From contig JAJFTH010000006.1 of NCBI GenBank assembly GCA_021373135.1, positions 248,001-312,000 on the forward strand: a stretch of DNA of 64,000 nucleotides, in the 5' to 3' direction. Positions 1 through 10,190 of this stretch are shown in pieces. The stretch is from Bacteroidales bacterium. GTDB lineage: Bacteria > Bacteroidota > Bacteroidia > Bacteroidales > UBA1402. Within the stretch, counting starts at the first letter, position 1. The number at the start of each line of letters is the position of its first letter. The notes below the pieces were generated by a model. It saw only the letters and a list, made by a program, of their open reading frames with translations. It had not been told where the DNA came from and made no database searches. The translations under genes were made by a program, and so were the position numbers.

Positions 1-442
1 TTAATATACCTGCAGGTACAGAGATGTCGACAATTTCTCCGATCTTTCTGCCGAGCAAACCCTTGGCAATGGGTGTACTCACTGAAATCTTTTTCTCTTT
101 CAGGTTGGCTTCAGAATCAGATACAATGGAATATGTCAACTCCTTTTGGGTTTTCATGTTGAGTAATGTAACCACTGTCAAAATCTGTACTGTATCTGTG
201 TTGATCTTACTTTCATCTAATATACGGGCATTTCTGAAAAGTTCCTTTAGCTGGGAAATTTTCATTTCCATCATGCCTTGAGCTTCTTTTGCAGCATCAT
301 ATTCTGCATTTTCAGAAAGATCTCCCTTATCGCGGGCTTCTGCGATTTGTTGTGAGATTTTGGGACGTTCCACTGCTTCCAGATGTTCGATCTCTTTTTC
401 TAACTTTTTGTAACCGTCTTCGGTCATGTAACTTACTGCCAT
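1..442 (-). CDS. greA: Transcription elongation factor GreA (3' end cut by window edge)
   Basis: GreA binds the secondary channel of RNA polymerase and stimulates cleavage of backtracked RNA so that stalled complexes resume. The reading frame starts MAVSYMTEDGYKKLEKEIEHL and runs through the antiparallel coiled coil (RDKGDLSENAEYDAAKE, with the acidic tip residues D and E typical of GreA) into the C-terminal FKBP-like domain (TPIAKGLLGRKIGEIVD). About 147 codons are present and the frame is still open at base 1; the family is about 157 residues, so only around ten are missing. The ATG at 440-442 follows a clear Shine-Dalgarno (AAGGAGG on the minus strand, 451-457), which is uncommon in this phylum. 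Identification is firm. Confidence 0.95.
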   Translation of the reverse strand, partial: MAVSYMTEDGYKKLEKEIEHLEAVERPKISQQIAEARDKGDLSENAEYDAAKEAQGMMEMKISQLKELFRNARILDESKINTDTVQILTVVTLLNMKTQKELTYSIVSDSEANLKEKKISVSTPIAKGLLGRKIGEIVDISVPAGIL

Positions 443-524
443 ATCAGGTTCCTCCTTTTTACAATTGGACATAAAAACAAAAAGAATTCCGGCCGGAACC
501 GGAACTCTCAATCAAATATCAAAG

Positions 525-555
525 CAAAGATATAAAACAAATCTGAATTTGCCAA
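525..555 (-). promoter_or_regulatory. Bacteroidetes-type promoter of greA
   Basis: On the minus strand a TTG (553-555) lies 20 bp upstream of TATCTTTG (525-532), matching TTG-N19..21-TAnnTTTG. It sits about 85 bp upstream of the greA start. The leader between contains the palindrome TTCCGGCCGGAA (486-497). Confidence 0.65.
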
Positions 556-583
556 GTTCTAAGCTGCTGTTTTAAAACATGTT

Positions 584-1732
584 TTATAAAAGTTTCTGTA
601 TTTCTTTATTAAGATCGGAAATCATAGCGTCACGTGCCACGATGTTTCCTGCTTTGTCCATCAGGAAGAAAGTCGGCAGATTTTGGACGTTATAGGTGGA
701 GAGATATCCGGATCTCAGGCTGTTTCTGTCGCGAACGCAGACCCATGGTAAATGGGATGCTCCGGTCTTCCAAAGATTTTCATCCGTGTCCAGTGATATC
801 TGATAGATTTCAAATCCCCGGTCTTTATATTTGTTGTATAACTCTCTAAAATACAAATTGCGCGTGGCTGATTTTTCAGCTTGATAAGCCGTGAAATCCA
901 GCAATATAACCTTGCCAATCAGGGAGGATAAAGGAATAGTCTTTCCATAAATATTCGGAAGTTCAATTTCGAAAAATGAAATATTATTCTTTTTATCTAT
1001 GACAATATTCTTGGTATCCCTATCTTGTCTAATCGCCTTTATCCCCTGGAGGGTCAGGTTAACCAGATTCTTGCTGCGGTCGGATTCCGGATAAATTGCA
1101 TTCCAAGAGGTTGCAACGGCTGCGTAATATTTATTATCGTTTTTATTGAACGGATCAAAAATAAGATAATTCTTTATGCGCTGAAACAGGGCGTAGTAAG
1201 CGGTACAAGACCGGGGGGTCCCGTAAATGATTTTGACTGCCATACTTCGGTGCAGATTAAGTGCCTCCTCAAATTTTCTTTGATAAACGGTATCTGAAAT
1301 TTGTTTGTTTTTGTATAGATTGCTGAGTGAGTCAATACATGCAAGTGTTCTGGATTGTGAACCAGACAGAATCTTGATCAGTTCGCAACATTTCGAACCG
1401 CTGACTGAATAATTTTTCCCAAATTTTTTGCCGTCGGCTTCAATTGTTACCGATGAAGCTGAATCTGCTCCCAGTTGAATGAATCTTTCACCAATGCGCA
1501 ATCTGTAGAATTCAGGAGCACCAGGCAGTGTTGCCTTGAAATGAAAAGAACCATTTTTTGTAAGTTTGGCAGAGTCCAATATTTCCGTTTTATTTATACC
1601 GGAAAGCTCGAAATAAAGCATTTTTCCTTTGGCATTGCTGATTTTTCCTTCAACTTCAAATTTTGGAGTTTTGGAGCAGGCGGAGAAGAGCATCAAAAGG
1701 ATGATTCCTAAAGAAATGGTTTGGTGTTTCAT
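584..1732 (-). CDS. DUF4369-type lipoprotein with a thioredoxin fold lacking CxxC
   Basis: A 382-residue envelope lipoprotein. The N-terminus is a type II signal peptide with lipobox FSAC and the lipidated Cys at residue 19. Residues about 25-110 form a DUF4369-like beta domain (EVEGKISNAKGKMLYF). Residues about 255-382 read as an AhpC/TlpA thioredoxin fold: LIGKVILLDFTAYQAEKSA, then GFEIYQISLDTDENLWK, then the cis-Pro loop NLPTFFLMDKAG. Where active relatives have WCxxC this protein has YQAEK, so it should not exchange disulfides. Similar Cys-less members are, from memory, common in Bacteroidales. It is monocistronic with its own promoter, divergent from pnp. A binding or scaffolding role is inference; the substrate is unknown. 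Confidence 0.85.
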   Translation of the reverse strand: MKHQTISLGIILLMLFSACSKTPKFEVEGKISNAKGKMLYFELSGINKTEILDSAKLTKNGSFHFKATLPGAPEFYRLRIGERFIQLGADSASSVTIEADGKKFGKNYSVSGSKCCELIKILSGSQSRTLACIDSLSNLYKNKQISDTVYQRKFEEALNLHRSMAVKIIYGTPRSCTAYYALFQRIKNYLIFDPFNKNDNKYYAAVATSWNAIYPESDRSKNLVNLTLQGIKAIRQDRDTKNIVIDKKNNISFFEIELPNIYGKTIPLSSLIGKVILLDFTAYQAEKSATRNLYFRELYNKYKDRGFEIYQISLDTDENLWKTGASHLPWVCVRDRNSLRSGYLSTYNVQNLPTFFLMDKAGNIVARDAMISDLNKEIQKLL

Positions 1733-1840
1733 CTGATATTCATTTTTTCGTCTAAGGTCCTATGGAACTCGCATGTCCATTTTATCATAAGCTTGGACGT
1801 TTTTACAAACATGCTCGTTTCATAGGATGAAATTTGAACA

Positions 1841-1871
1841 CAAACCTACATAATATTGTCGGTTTTGCCAA
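1841..1871 (-). promoter_or_regulatory. Promoter of the DUF4369 lipoprotein gene
   Basis: Minus-strand TTG (1869-1871), 20-bp spacer, TAGGTTTG (1841-1848): a full match to the Bacteroidetes consensus, about 110 bp upstream of the lipoprotein start. Confidence 0.6.
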
Positions 1872-2031
1872 AAGGATGCACCTGTTTTAATGCTATCTTC
1901 AAATACAAGAGGCTGATTTTATCCAAATTTTTCATTTTTTGTGTCAATTTGTTTGCTGGCAATCATTCAGTTAAAAAACCTACAAATTCATTCTGTCAAG
2001 TAAAAAGTGCAAATTAATGCATTTATTTTTC

Positions 2032-2039
2032 TAACTTTG
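2032..2039 (+). promoter_or_regulatory. Probable -7 element of pnp
   Basis: TAACTTTG matches TAnnTTTG, about 50 bp before the pnp ATG. I found no TTG at the expected distance, so only the -7 half is supported. Confidence 0.4.
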
Positions 2040-2089
2040 CGCGATTTTATAAGAAGAAAAAAAAGACAATTTAAAAAAAGACGTTTTTT

Positions 2090-4300
2090 ATGATTAACCC
2101 GATTGTCAAAACAATTGAACTTGGTGATGGAAGAATCGTTACCATTGAAACCGGGAAATTAGCAAAACAGACTGACGGATCCGTGATGGTCCGTATGGGC
2201 GACACGATGTTGCTCGCTACTGTTTGTGCTGATGTAGATGCCACTCCCGGTACTGATTTTATGCCTTTGCAGGTAGAGTACAAAGAAAAATTCGCCGCAG
2301 CCGGCCGTTTCCCTGGTGGTTTCACCAAACGCGAAGGTCGTGCAGGAGACTCCGAAATTTTGGTATCCCGCATGGTGGATCGCGTATTGCGTCCGCTTTT
2401 TCCGGAGAACTATCATGCGAATGTAATCGTTAATGTAATCCTTTTCTCTGCCGATGGCAAAGATATGCCGGATGCACTTGCAGGTTTGGCTGCTTCTGCC
2501 GCTATCGCTGTTTCAGATATACCTTTCAACGGACCCATCTCTGAAGTTCGCGTTGCCCGCATCGACGGACAGTACAAGATCAACCCTACTTTTCAGGAAC
2601 TCGAAAAAGCGGATCTGGACTTGATGGTCGGTGCCACTTATGAGAATATCATGATGGTAGAAGGTGAAATGAAGGAATTGCAGGAATCGGATGTGCTTGA
2701 AGCTTTAAAATTAGCTCATGAAGCCATCAAGGTTCAATGCAAGGCTCAAATGGAACTGACCGAAATGGTTGGCAAGACTGAAAAACGTACTTATTGCCAT
2801 GAAGTCAATGACGAAGATCTGAGAAAAGATGTTTGGGCTAAGACTTACGATAAAGCATACGTTGAAGCAACGTCCTGCAATCCCGACAAACATGCACGTT
2901 CGGAAAATTTCGAAGCCATTATCAAAGAATATGTTGCCAATATGACTCCCGAAGTTGCTGCTGAAAAAGCAGACATGGCTGTCCGCTACTATCACGATGT
3001 TGAAAAAGAAGCCATGCGTCGTTCCATCCTTGATGAAGGGAAACGTCTTGATGGTCGTAAGACAACCGAAATCCGGCCTATCTGGTGTGAAGTTGATTAC
3101 TTGCCCGGTTGCCACGGCTCTGCCATCTTTACACGTGGTGAAACACAGTCACTGACTTCTGTCACATTGGGTACCAAGATGGATGAAAAAATGGTGGATG
3201 ATGTACAAGATCAAAGCAAGCAAAGATTTTTGCTTCATTATAATTTCCCTCCTTTCTGTACCGGTGAAGCCCGCGCAAGCCGTGGTATCGGTCGCCGTGA
3301 AATCGGTCACGGTAATTTGGCCCATCGTGCATTGAAAAATATGTTGCCGCTGGATTACCCTTATGTGGTACGTGTCGTTTCCGATATTCTTGAATCAAAC
3401 GGTTCTTCTTCCATGGCAACGGTTTGCGCCGGAACTTTGGCTTTGATGGATGCCGGTGTGCCCATCAAGAAACCGGTTTCAGGTATTGCAATGGGATTGA
3501 TAGCCGACCCCAAGGGCGGAAAATATGCTGTCCTTTCAGATATTCTGGGTGATGAAGATCATCTGGGCGATATGGATTTCAAGGTAACAGGTACCAAAGA
3601 CGGTATCACTGCAACCCAGATGGATATCAAGTGTGACGGACTTAGCTACGAGATTTTGGAACAAGCGTTGATGCAGGCTCACGAAGGACGTATGCATATT
3701 CTGGGCAAGATAACCGAAACGATTGCTGTCCCGCGTCCTGATTTGAAACCGAATGCTCCGCGTATTGAAATGCTTTGGATTCCCAAAGAATTTATCGGTG
3801 CTGTCATTGGTCCGGGTGGAAAAATCATTCAGGGTATTCAGGAAGAAACGGGTGCTATCGTTACCATTGAAGAACTCGACGGAAAAGGTCGAGTAGAAGT
3901 CTCTGCAAACAATAAGGCTGTTATCGATGCTGCCATGTTCAAGATCAAAGGCATTGTTGCCATTCCTGAACCAGGAGAGACCTATCATGGAAAGATCCGT
4001 TCCATCATGCCTTATGGTGCATTCGTAGAGTTCATGCCCGGCAAAGATGGTTTGCTGCACATTTCCGAATTTGACTGGAAACGACTGGAAACAGTAGAAG
4101 AAGCCGGGTTCAAGGAAGGTGATGAAATTGACGTAAAATTGCTTGATATCGATCCTAAGACCGGTAAATACAAACTTTCACGCAAAGTGCTGTTGCCCAA
4201 GCCTGAAGGTTATGTTGAACATCCTGCCCGTGAACGCAGCGAACGTCCGAACCGTGATCACGGTGATCGTCCTGCACGCCCAAGTCGCAAGGAAGAATAA
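2090..4300 (+). CDS. pnp: Polyribonucleotide nucleotidyltransferase (PNPase)
   Basis: PNPase degrades RNA phosphorolytically 3' to 5', releasing nucleoside diphosphates, and is central to cytoplasmic mRNA turnover. The 736-residue product has the full layout: first RNase PH domain ([22 protein letters not shown]), alpha-helical linker, second RNase PH domain ([23 protein letters not shown], interrupted here only by quotation; catalytic DxxD region [13 protein letters not shown]), KH domain from about residue 560 ([10 protein letters not shown], intact GxxG loop) and S1 domain from about 630 ([19 protein letters not shown]). A charged Arg-rich tail ends the protein. Length is normal for the family. 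It stands alone, followed directly by a nested hairpin region. Identification is certain. Confidence 0.97.
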   Translation: MINPIVKTIELGDGRIVTIETGKLAKQTDGSVMVRMGDTMLLATVCADVDATPGTDFMPLQVEYKEKFAAAGRFPGGFTKREGRAGDSEILVSRMVDRVLRPLFPENYHANVIVNVILFSADGKDMPDALAGLAASAAIAVSDIPFNGPISEVRVARIDGQYKINPTFQELEKADLDLMVGATYENIMMVEGEMKELQESDVLEALKLAHEAIKVQCKAQMELTEMVGKTEKRTYCHEVNDEDLRKDVWAKTYDKAYVEATSCNPDKHARSENFEAIIKEYVANMTPEVAAEKADMAVRYYHDVEKEAMRRSILDEGKRLDGRKTTEIRPIWCEVDYLPGCHGSAIFTRGETQSLTSVTLGTKMDEKMVDDVQDQSKQRFLLHYNFPPFCTGEARASRGIGRREIGHGNLAHRALKNMLPLDYPYVVRVVSDILESNGSSSMATVCAGTLALMDAGVPIKKPVSGIAMGLIADPKGGKYAVLSDILGDEDHLGDMDFKVTGTKDGITATQMDIKCDGLSYEILEQALMQAHEGRMHILGKITETIAVPRPDLKPNAPRIEMLWIPKEFIGAVIGPGGKIIQGIQEETGAIVTIEELDGKGRVEVSANNKAVIDAAMFKIKGIVAIPEPGETYHGKIRSIMPYGAFVEFMPGKDGLLHISEFDWKRLETVEEAGFKEGDEIDVKLLDIDPKTGKYKLSRKVLLPKPEGYVEHPARERSERPNRDHGDRPARPSRKEE

Positions 4301-4306
4301 TGCTGA

Positions 4307-4435
4307 CCCTAAAAGTTAGACGGATTTATAAATGAATGATTGAAGGACTGAGCTCTAAACGATATAGGACTCAGTCCTTTTAAATTGTCTTTAATACATC
4401 AAATACATTCCGAAAGTTGTGCCTGACTTTTAGGG
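4307..4435. repeat. Inverted-repeat pair with IS150-like tips enclosing a terminator
   Basis: CCCTAAAAGTTAG (4307-4319) and CTGACTTTTAGGG (4423-4435) are inverted repeats matching at 12 of 13 positions and about 100 bp apart. The tip TGACCCTAAAAGTTAGAC resembles terminal repeats of IS150-group IS3 elements. No transposase lies between; the interior holds the pnp terminator hairpin. Either a small non-autonomous element relic or an unusually large nested terminator, since T7 follows the outer arm at 4439. Confidence 0.5.
4343..4382 (+). terminator. Rho-independent terminator of pnp
   Basis: AAGGACTGAG (4343-4352) pairs with CTCAGTCCTT (4370-4379), followed by a short T-run. It lies about 40 bp past the pnp stop. 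Confidence 0.75.
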
Positions 4436-4511
4436 CCGTTTTTTTACATTGACCTGATCAACTTCTTCAGATTGTTGAGAGGCATATAGGGGCGATGTCA
4501 TTAAAAATCAC

Positions 4512-4519
4512 TAACTTTG
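4512..4519 (+). promoter_or_regulatory. Probable -7 element of the ABC-F gene
   Basis: TAACTTTG matches TAnnTTTG, about 80 bp upstream of the ABC-F start. No TTG at the proper spacing was found. Confidence 0.35.
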
Positions 4520-4589
4520 CCCGCTCTTTGAGAAAAGGGAGTTTCGGTTTTTCGACTTTGTGAAAGGTCGGTTTATTTCTAATAATTAA

Positions 4590-6212
<1,623 letters not shown>

Positions 6213-6230
6213 GAGATGGTTTTGGGAAGA

Positions 6231-6512
6231 TTAAAGTTCCCGGGTTTCCTCCAGACTTTCATCTTCCCAAGAGTCATCATCTTCGGTTACAGAATTGATG
6301 AGTTCCATCAGCTCTTCGGCCTTTTCTTTGTCTTTTTCAAATATGTGTAAACGAACCCCATATTCTGAAAGGTTGTTACCTACAAATGGATTGTTTTCAT
6401 TACTCAGAAAGCAAGGAATGTTGTTGGATTCAAGCGCACCTTTTACAATGGAAGCTTCTCCTTGTGTCGGAAAATCCATGAATACAATGGTCTTGTCTTT
6501 ATTTTCATTCAT
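6231..6512 (-). CDS. DUF2007-like putative signal-transducing protein
   Basis: A small acidic cytosolic protein of 93 residues beginning MNENKDKTIVFMDFPTQGEA. The segment FMDFPTQGEASIVKGALES followed by NIPCFLSNENNPFVGNN is the DUF2007 pattern, a ferredoxin-like fold of unknown role, annotated in databases as putative signal transducing protein. The C-terminus is strongly acidic (TEDDDSWEDESLEETREL). The reading frame is open further upstream, but the ATG at 6510-6512 is chosen because the family begins there and a good promoter lies just ahead of it. The gene lies between the ABC-F gene (convergent) and the helicase gene (same strand, separate promoter). Confidence 0.75.
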   Translation of the reverse strand: MNENKDKTIVFMDFPTQGEASIVKGALESNNIPCFLSNENNPFVGNNLSEYGVRLHIFEKDKEKAEELMELINSVTEDDDSWEDESLEETREL

Positions 6513-6530
6513 AGCTGTTGAATTTTTTCT

Positions 6531-6562
6531 CAAATATAACTGAAAAATCATTCTGATAACAA
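6531..6562 (-). promoter_or_regulatory. Promoter of the DUF2007 gene
   Basis: Minus strand TTG (6560-6562), 21-bp spacer, TATATTTG (6531-6538), about 20 bp upstream of the start codon. It supports the internal ATG at 6512. Confidence 0.6.
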
Positions 6563-6603
6563 CAATGATGTCAATTTTGTTTTTGGGTAGTCGTTGGTGT
6601 GGA

Positions 6604-7818
6604 TTATTTCCTTTTGCTGAAATTTCTGCTTCCTCCTTTGTGAGTCGCTCTTGAATGATGTTTCGAGGGATCATAATCAGGACCATCTCCCACTTCTTTG
6701 GGAAGAGGAATCCTGTAAATGGTTTTTCCCAAGAACTTTTCAATACGTTCAAATAAATCCTGTTCGTCTTCAGAGACAAAAGTGATGGCCAAACCGTCTG
6801 CACTTGCACGGGCTGTCCTTCCGATACGGTGGACATAATCTTCTGCATCGTGTGGAACATCATAGTTAATGATGACACTGATATCTTCAATGTCGATTCC
6901 CCTTGAAACGATGTCGGTGGCAATCAGAATGTTGACCTTCCCATTCTTGAAATCATACATGGTGCTGTCACGTTGTGACTGATCAAGATCAGAGTGCATT
7001 TCCGCAACGGACAGTTTCATGGAGCGCAAAGTGCGGGTCACTTCTTTAACCTTGATTTTGGAAGAGGCAAAGATGAGGACTTTGTCAGGTATGGATTCTT
7101 CAAAAAGTTGTTTGACGATATATGCTTTCTGTCTTTCATAACAGATATAGGCCGATTGTATGATCTTGTCGTTGGGTTTGGATACGGCCAGACGGATTTC
7201 TTCCGGTTTATTTAGGATACTTTTTGCCAATTCGCGGATTTTTGCCGGCATTGTGGCAGAAAACATCATGGTCTGACGACGCTTGGGAAGTTCGTTCACC
7301 ACCTGCATGATGTCGTCAAAAAAGCCCATGTCAAGCATGCGGTCGGCTTCGTCAAGAATAAAATATTGTACTTGTGAAAGATCGATCAGCCCCAGTTTCA
7401 GGTAGGAAAGCAGCCGTCCCGGGGTGGCTATCACAACATCTACACCAGCCTGAAGACCTTTTTTCTGTTGTTCCCAGACGATTCCGTCACTACCTCCGTA
7501 AACGGCAACAGATGAAATGGGCAAGTAATATGCAAAACCTTCAACCTGTTGGTCTATCTGTTGGGCCAATTCTCTGGTCGGAACCATGATGACCGCATTG
7601 ATGGCCTCTTCCGGATGATTTTCTTTTACCAGATTATTAAGGATGGGGAGTAAATAGGCCGCGGTTTTCCCTGTGCCGGTTTGTGCACAGGCTATAATGT
7701 CTTTACCTTCAAGTAAAAGCGGGATTGCTTGTTCCTGCACGGGAGTACAATCCCTGAAATTCATAGCCCAAAGGCCGTCTAATACCTCTTCTTCTAAATC
7801 TAATTGGTCAAATGTCAT
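6604..7818 (-). CDS. DEAD-box ATP-dependent RNA helicase, RhlE-like
   Basis: A 404-residue two-domain RecA-like helicase that unwinds short RNA duplexes, used in ribosome assembly and mRNA turnover. Motifs in order: Q-motif (CTPVQEQAIP), motif I AQTGTGKT, Ia PTRELAQQ, II LDEADRM, III SATMP, then IV-VI in domain 2 with ATDIVSRGID and HRIGRTAR. A basic tail ends the protein (ATHKGGSRNFSKRK). An upstream in-frame codon would add 16 residues, but MTFDQLDLEEEVLD matches the usual family start, so 7818 is preferred. No Shine-Dalgarno and no clear promoter were seen in the 330 bp upstream. Confidence 0.93.
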   Translation of the reverse strand: MTFDQLDLEEEVLDGLWAMNFRDCTPVQEQAIPLLLEGKDIIACAQTGTGKTAAYLLPILNNLVKENHPEEAINAVIMVPTRELAQQIDQQVEGFAYYLPISSVAVYGGSDGIVWEQQKKGLQAGVDVVIATPGRLLSYLKLGLIDLSQVQYFILDEADRMLDMGFFDDIMQVVNELPKRRQTMMFSATMPAKIRELAKSILNKPEEIRLAVSKPNDKIIQSAYICYERQKAYIVKQLFEESIPDKVLIFASSKIKVKEVTRTLRSMKLSVAEMHSDLDQSQRDSTMYDFKNGKVNILIATDIVSRGIDIEDISVIINYDVPHDAEDYVHRIGRTARASADGLAITFVSEDEQDLFERIEKFLGKTIYRIPLPKEVGDGPDYDPSKHHSRATHKGGSRNFSKRK

Positions 7819-8152
7819 AAGTGTTGCATCAGCATGATCAACCGAACTGGTTGATAATAAATGCAAAGAAACGAAAAAAAGACGGGATTAAGGTCATATA
7901 CGCCCCTGCTTTTTATACATTGGACATTTATATGAGTATACGTCTACCAATGTAGTTGCTTTTTAAACAACGAAAGAGCAATTTGAATAATAAACATTTT
8001 ATTCTTCTTGTTGTTATACTTTTTAATATTAGAAACAGGAAATATTCTTAATTTAATTGTTTTTGCAAGGATATCTTACACACGCATTGCTTTATACTGA
8101 AAACACAGGCAGTCCTGAAGGGATACCTAAATGTTAAAATAGAAATAATGAG
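7819..8152. other. AT-rich intergenic region, divergent
   Basis: About 330 bp between the helicase and the SGNH esterase gene. It is very AT-rich like the esterase gene that follows. I found no RNA gene, no convincing ORF and no full TTG-N20-TAnnTTTG promoter on either strand. Confidence 0.45.
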
Positions 8153-9832
8153 ATGAAAATCAAGTTGATTGTTTTACTGGCATTTTGTAGCTTTTGTGTA
8201 TTTGGGCAAAATGAACTTAAAAGTATTTTATATCAAAAACCAGGTTCAACAGATTATTGTCAAATAATTATGTACGGACAATCTTTGTCTATTGGATATG
8301 AGACAATCTTTGCAATAACTTCTGATCCTTTACCAGATTGTTATATGCTTGGTAGTTCTGTCCATCCGATAAGCACATTATCAAATGAAAACACTCTAAA
8401 TTTTTTGATAAATTCGGGATCAGAAGATCCAACTGTATCCTTAACCAACGCATTTTCCTATTTGTTTAAACAGAAGAATCCAAATGTGAAATTTATCGGA
8501 ACCTCATGTGGTAAAGCAGGATATACGGTTGCTGAATTATCAAGGAGTGACAGATATCCTGATGTCTCAGGCTCTCACCCTTTTGAATATGGATTTAAAT
8601 CATCAATGCAACGGATTAAAGAATTATGTGATATGGAAGGTAAAACTGTTTCCTGTTCTGCTATCATTTGGATGCAAGGAGAAGCGGATTATTATGGGGA
8701 TTCTTTATCTGCTAAAAGACCCTGTAGTGGTGATAAATATTTATATAAAAAAAGACTGTTACAACTTAAGAATGATATGCAGGATTGTTGTAAAGAAATA
8801 TATGGTCAGGAAAATGTTCCTTTATTTTTTATGTCAAACATTGGTGGCTCGTATATCTCTAATAGATATTTAACAATCAATATGGCTCAAAAAGAATTGG
8901 CGGAAGAGAATTTGGATATGATTCTAATGAATCCTCATTATGCAGTTCCTCATTACGCTGGGGCACATTTATCGGAAAATGGTTACCGAATGTATGGCGA
9001 AATGATGGCCAAACATTTATGGAAAGTATTTGGTGAAGAAGAGTATTACAAGCCAGTTTATCCAGAAAGATTTTCGGTTGAAAAAAATATAATGACCATA
9101 GACTTTTATTCTCCATCAAAATCTTTAACTTTTGATACTTTGACATTATCTAAAATCAACAATTATGGTTTTCAAGTTTGGATGAATGACAATATCCAAG
9201 AAATATTAAATGTCCAGATAAAAGATACATCAGTGATTCTAACAACAAAAAATGACCTTTTGGGTACTATAGATATATCTTATGCAGGATATAATGCTAC
9301 TTATAAAGAAAAAGGGTTTGGAAATTTAAGGGATGAAGATCATTGGGAATCCTATTATACTTATTGGGATGATACATATGATGCTGGTGGTATAATGGGA
9401 TCTTATTGGAAAGAAGATGTTAATCCTGAGGATACTACTTCCTATCAACAATATAGATCAGATTCTACCTACAAAGAAGGATCAAAAGTTTGGACCTATA
9501 AACCTTACTTCGGAAAGAAACATTATTGTACTTGCATGATAGACGCTCCTTCTTCATCGCCTTTTAAACCTATATATTGGAGACCTAAAGATGAATATGG
9601 TCATATTATTATTGGGAAAAAGTACCCACTATTTAACTGGTGCATTAATTTTTATCAGAAACTGGAAATTATACCAAATACAATTTATAGTACAGAAAAA
9701 GACAAAAGCGTTATAGGAGAAGCTTTTTATAACATAAGCGGAATAAAGGTAATCAAACCAACAAAAGGTTTCTTTATCAAAGTAATCCATTACTCAGATT
9801 GTTCTTTCGAAACTCAGAAAGTTGTGTTTTGA
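8153..9832 (+). CDS. Secreted SGNH/SASA-type carbohydrate esterase-like protein
   Basis: A 559-residue protein with a type I signal peptide (MKIKLIVLLAFCSFCVFGQ). Residues about 35-295 match the sialate O-acetylesterase-like SGNH fold: block I MYGQSLS (nucleophile Ser in GQS), an oxyanion block around GTSCGKAGYTV, block III IIWMQGEADY (WxQGExD) and a final His in AHLSENGYRMYGEMM. The C-terminal 260 residues look like a beta-rich accessory region rich in Tyr and Asp that I do not recognise. Likely role: removing acyl groups from glycans outside the cytoplasm (inference). The gene is markedly richer in A and T than its neighbours and stands alone beside tRNA-Arg, which suggests recent acquisition. 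Confidence 0.75.
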   Translation: MKIKLIVLLAFCSFCVFGQNELKSILYQKPGSTDYCQIIMYGQSLSIGYETIFAITSDPLPDCYMLGSSVHPISTLSNENTLNFLINSGSEDPTVSLTNAFSYLFKQKNPNVKFIGTSCGKAGYTVAELSRSDRYPDVSGSHPFEYGFKSSMQRIKELCDMEGKTVSCSAIIWMQGEADYYGDSLSAKRPCSGDKYLYKKRLLQLKNDMQDCCKEIYGQENVPLFFMSNIGGSYISNRYLTINMAQKELAEENLDMILMNPHYAVPHYAGAHLSENGYRMYGEMMAKHLWKVFGEEEYYKPVYPERFSVEKNIMTIDFYSPSKSLTFDTLTLSKINNYGFQVWMNDNIQEILNVQIKDTSVILTTKNDLLGTIDISYAGYNATYKEKGFGNLRDEDHWESYYTYWDDTYDAGGIMGSYWKEDVNPEDTTSYQQYRSDSTYKEGSKVWTYKPYFGKKHYCTCMIDAPSSSPFKPIYWRPKDEYGHIIIGKKYPLFNWCINFYQKLEIIPNTIYSTEKDKSVIGEAFYNISGIKVIKPTKGFFIKVIHYSDCSFETQKVVF

Positions 9833-9945
9833 GTCTTTGCTGAGTTCCATATGACCTTAGACAAAAAAATTATTATCGTATAAAATTAAACGTGAAAGAA
9901 TTTAGAAGCTATTAGATTTATTGGAGATATGCTGGTTATATATAG

Positions 9946-10017
9946 TAGCCTCGCCGGGAATCGAACCCGAATCTAAAGTTTAGGAAACTTCCGTTCTATC
10001 CATTGAACTACAAGGCC
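9946..10017 (-). tRNA. tRNA-Arg (anticodon CCT)
   Basis: A 72-nt cloverleaf on the minus strand: acceptor GGCCTTG/CGAGGCT with two G-U pairs, D stem GTTC/GAAC, anticodon stem GAAGT/ACTTT around loop TTCCTAA (anticodon CCT), T arm TCGGG-TTCGATT-CCCGG. The CCA end is not encoded. Confidence 0.93.
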
Positions 10018-10063
10018 ATCAGCGCAAGGACAAGCATAGCTGCCGGTCTCTTTTAAAGCGATG

Positions 10064-10094
10064 CAAAAATAGTTTTTTTATTTTAGACGAGCAA
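10064..10094 (-). promoter_or_regulatory. Promoter of tRNA-Arg
   Basis: Minus strand TTG (10092-10094), 20-bp spacer, TATTTTTG (10064-10071), about 47 bp upstream of the tRNA 5' end. Confidence 0.6.
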
Positions 10095-10162
10095 GTATCT
10101 TTTACTGGTAGGGTGATGCTCGAATTTAATATAGTCTGTCCTGATAATACGGATTAATTCGC

Positions 10163-10170
10163 TAAATTTG
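10163..10170 (+). promoter_or_regulatory. Probable -7 element of tldD
   Basis: TAAATTTG, 20 bp upstream of the tldD ATG; no well-placed TTG upstream, so only half the promoter is supported. Confidence 0.35.
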
Positions 10171-10190
10171 CTGTCTTAATTTGACGTAAA

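Larger units (their letters stand above)
1733..2089. other. Divergent intergenic region between lipoprotein gene and pnp
   Basis: This 357-bp AT-rich stretch carries no convincing reading frame. It holds the lipoprotein promoter (1841-1871, leftward) and a pnp -7 element (2032-2039, rightward). The 50-bp pnp leader is purine-rich with A-tracts. I see no RNA gene or repeat here. Confidence 0.6.

Noticed and set aside
6513-6923. Long N-terminal extension of the DUF2007 frame, giving 230 residues
   Set aside because: The extension overlaps the helicase gene on the same strand in another frame and has no family support; a good promoter lies just before the internal ATG.
8153-10017. Integrated genomic island at tRNA-Arg
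   Set aside because: No integrase and no second copy of the tRNA 3' end were found within reach, so only base composition supports transfer.
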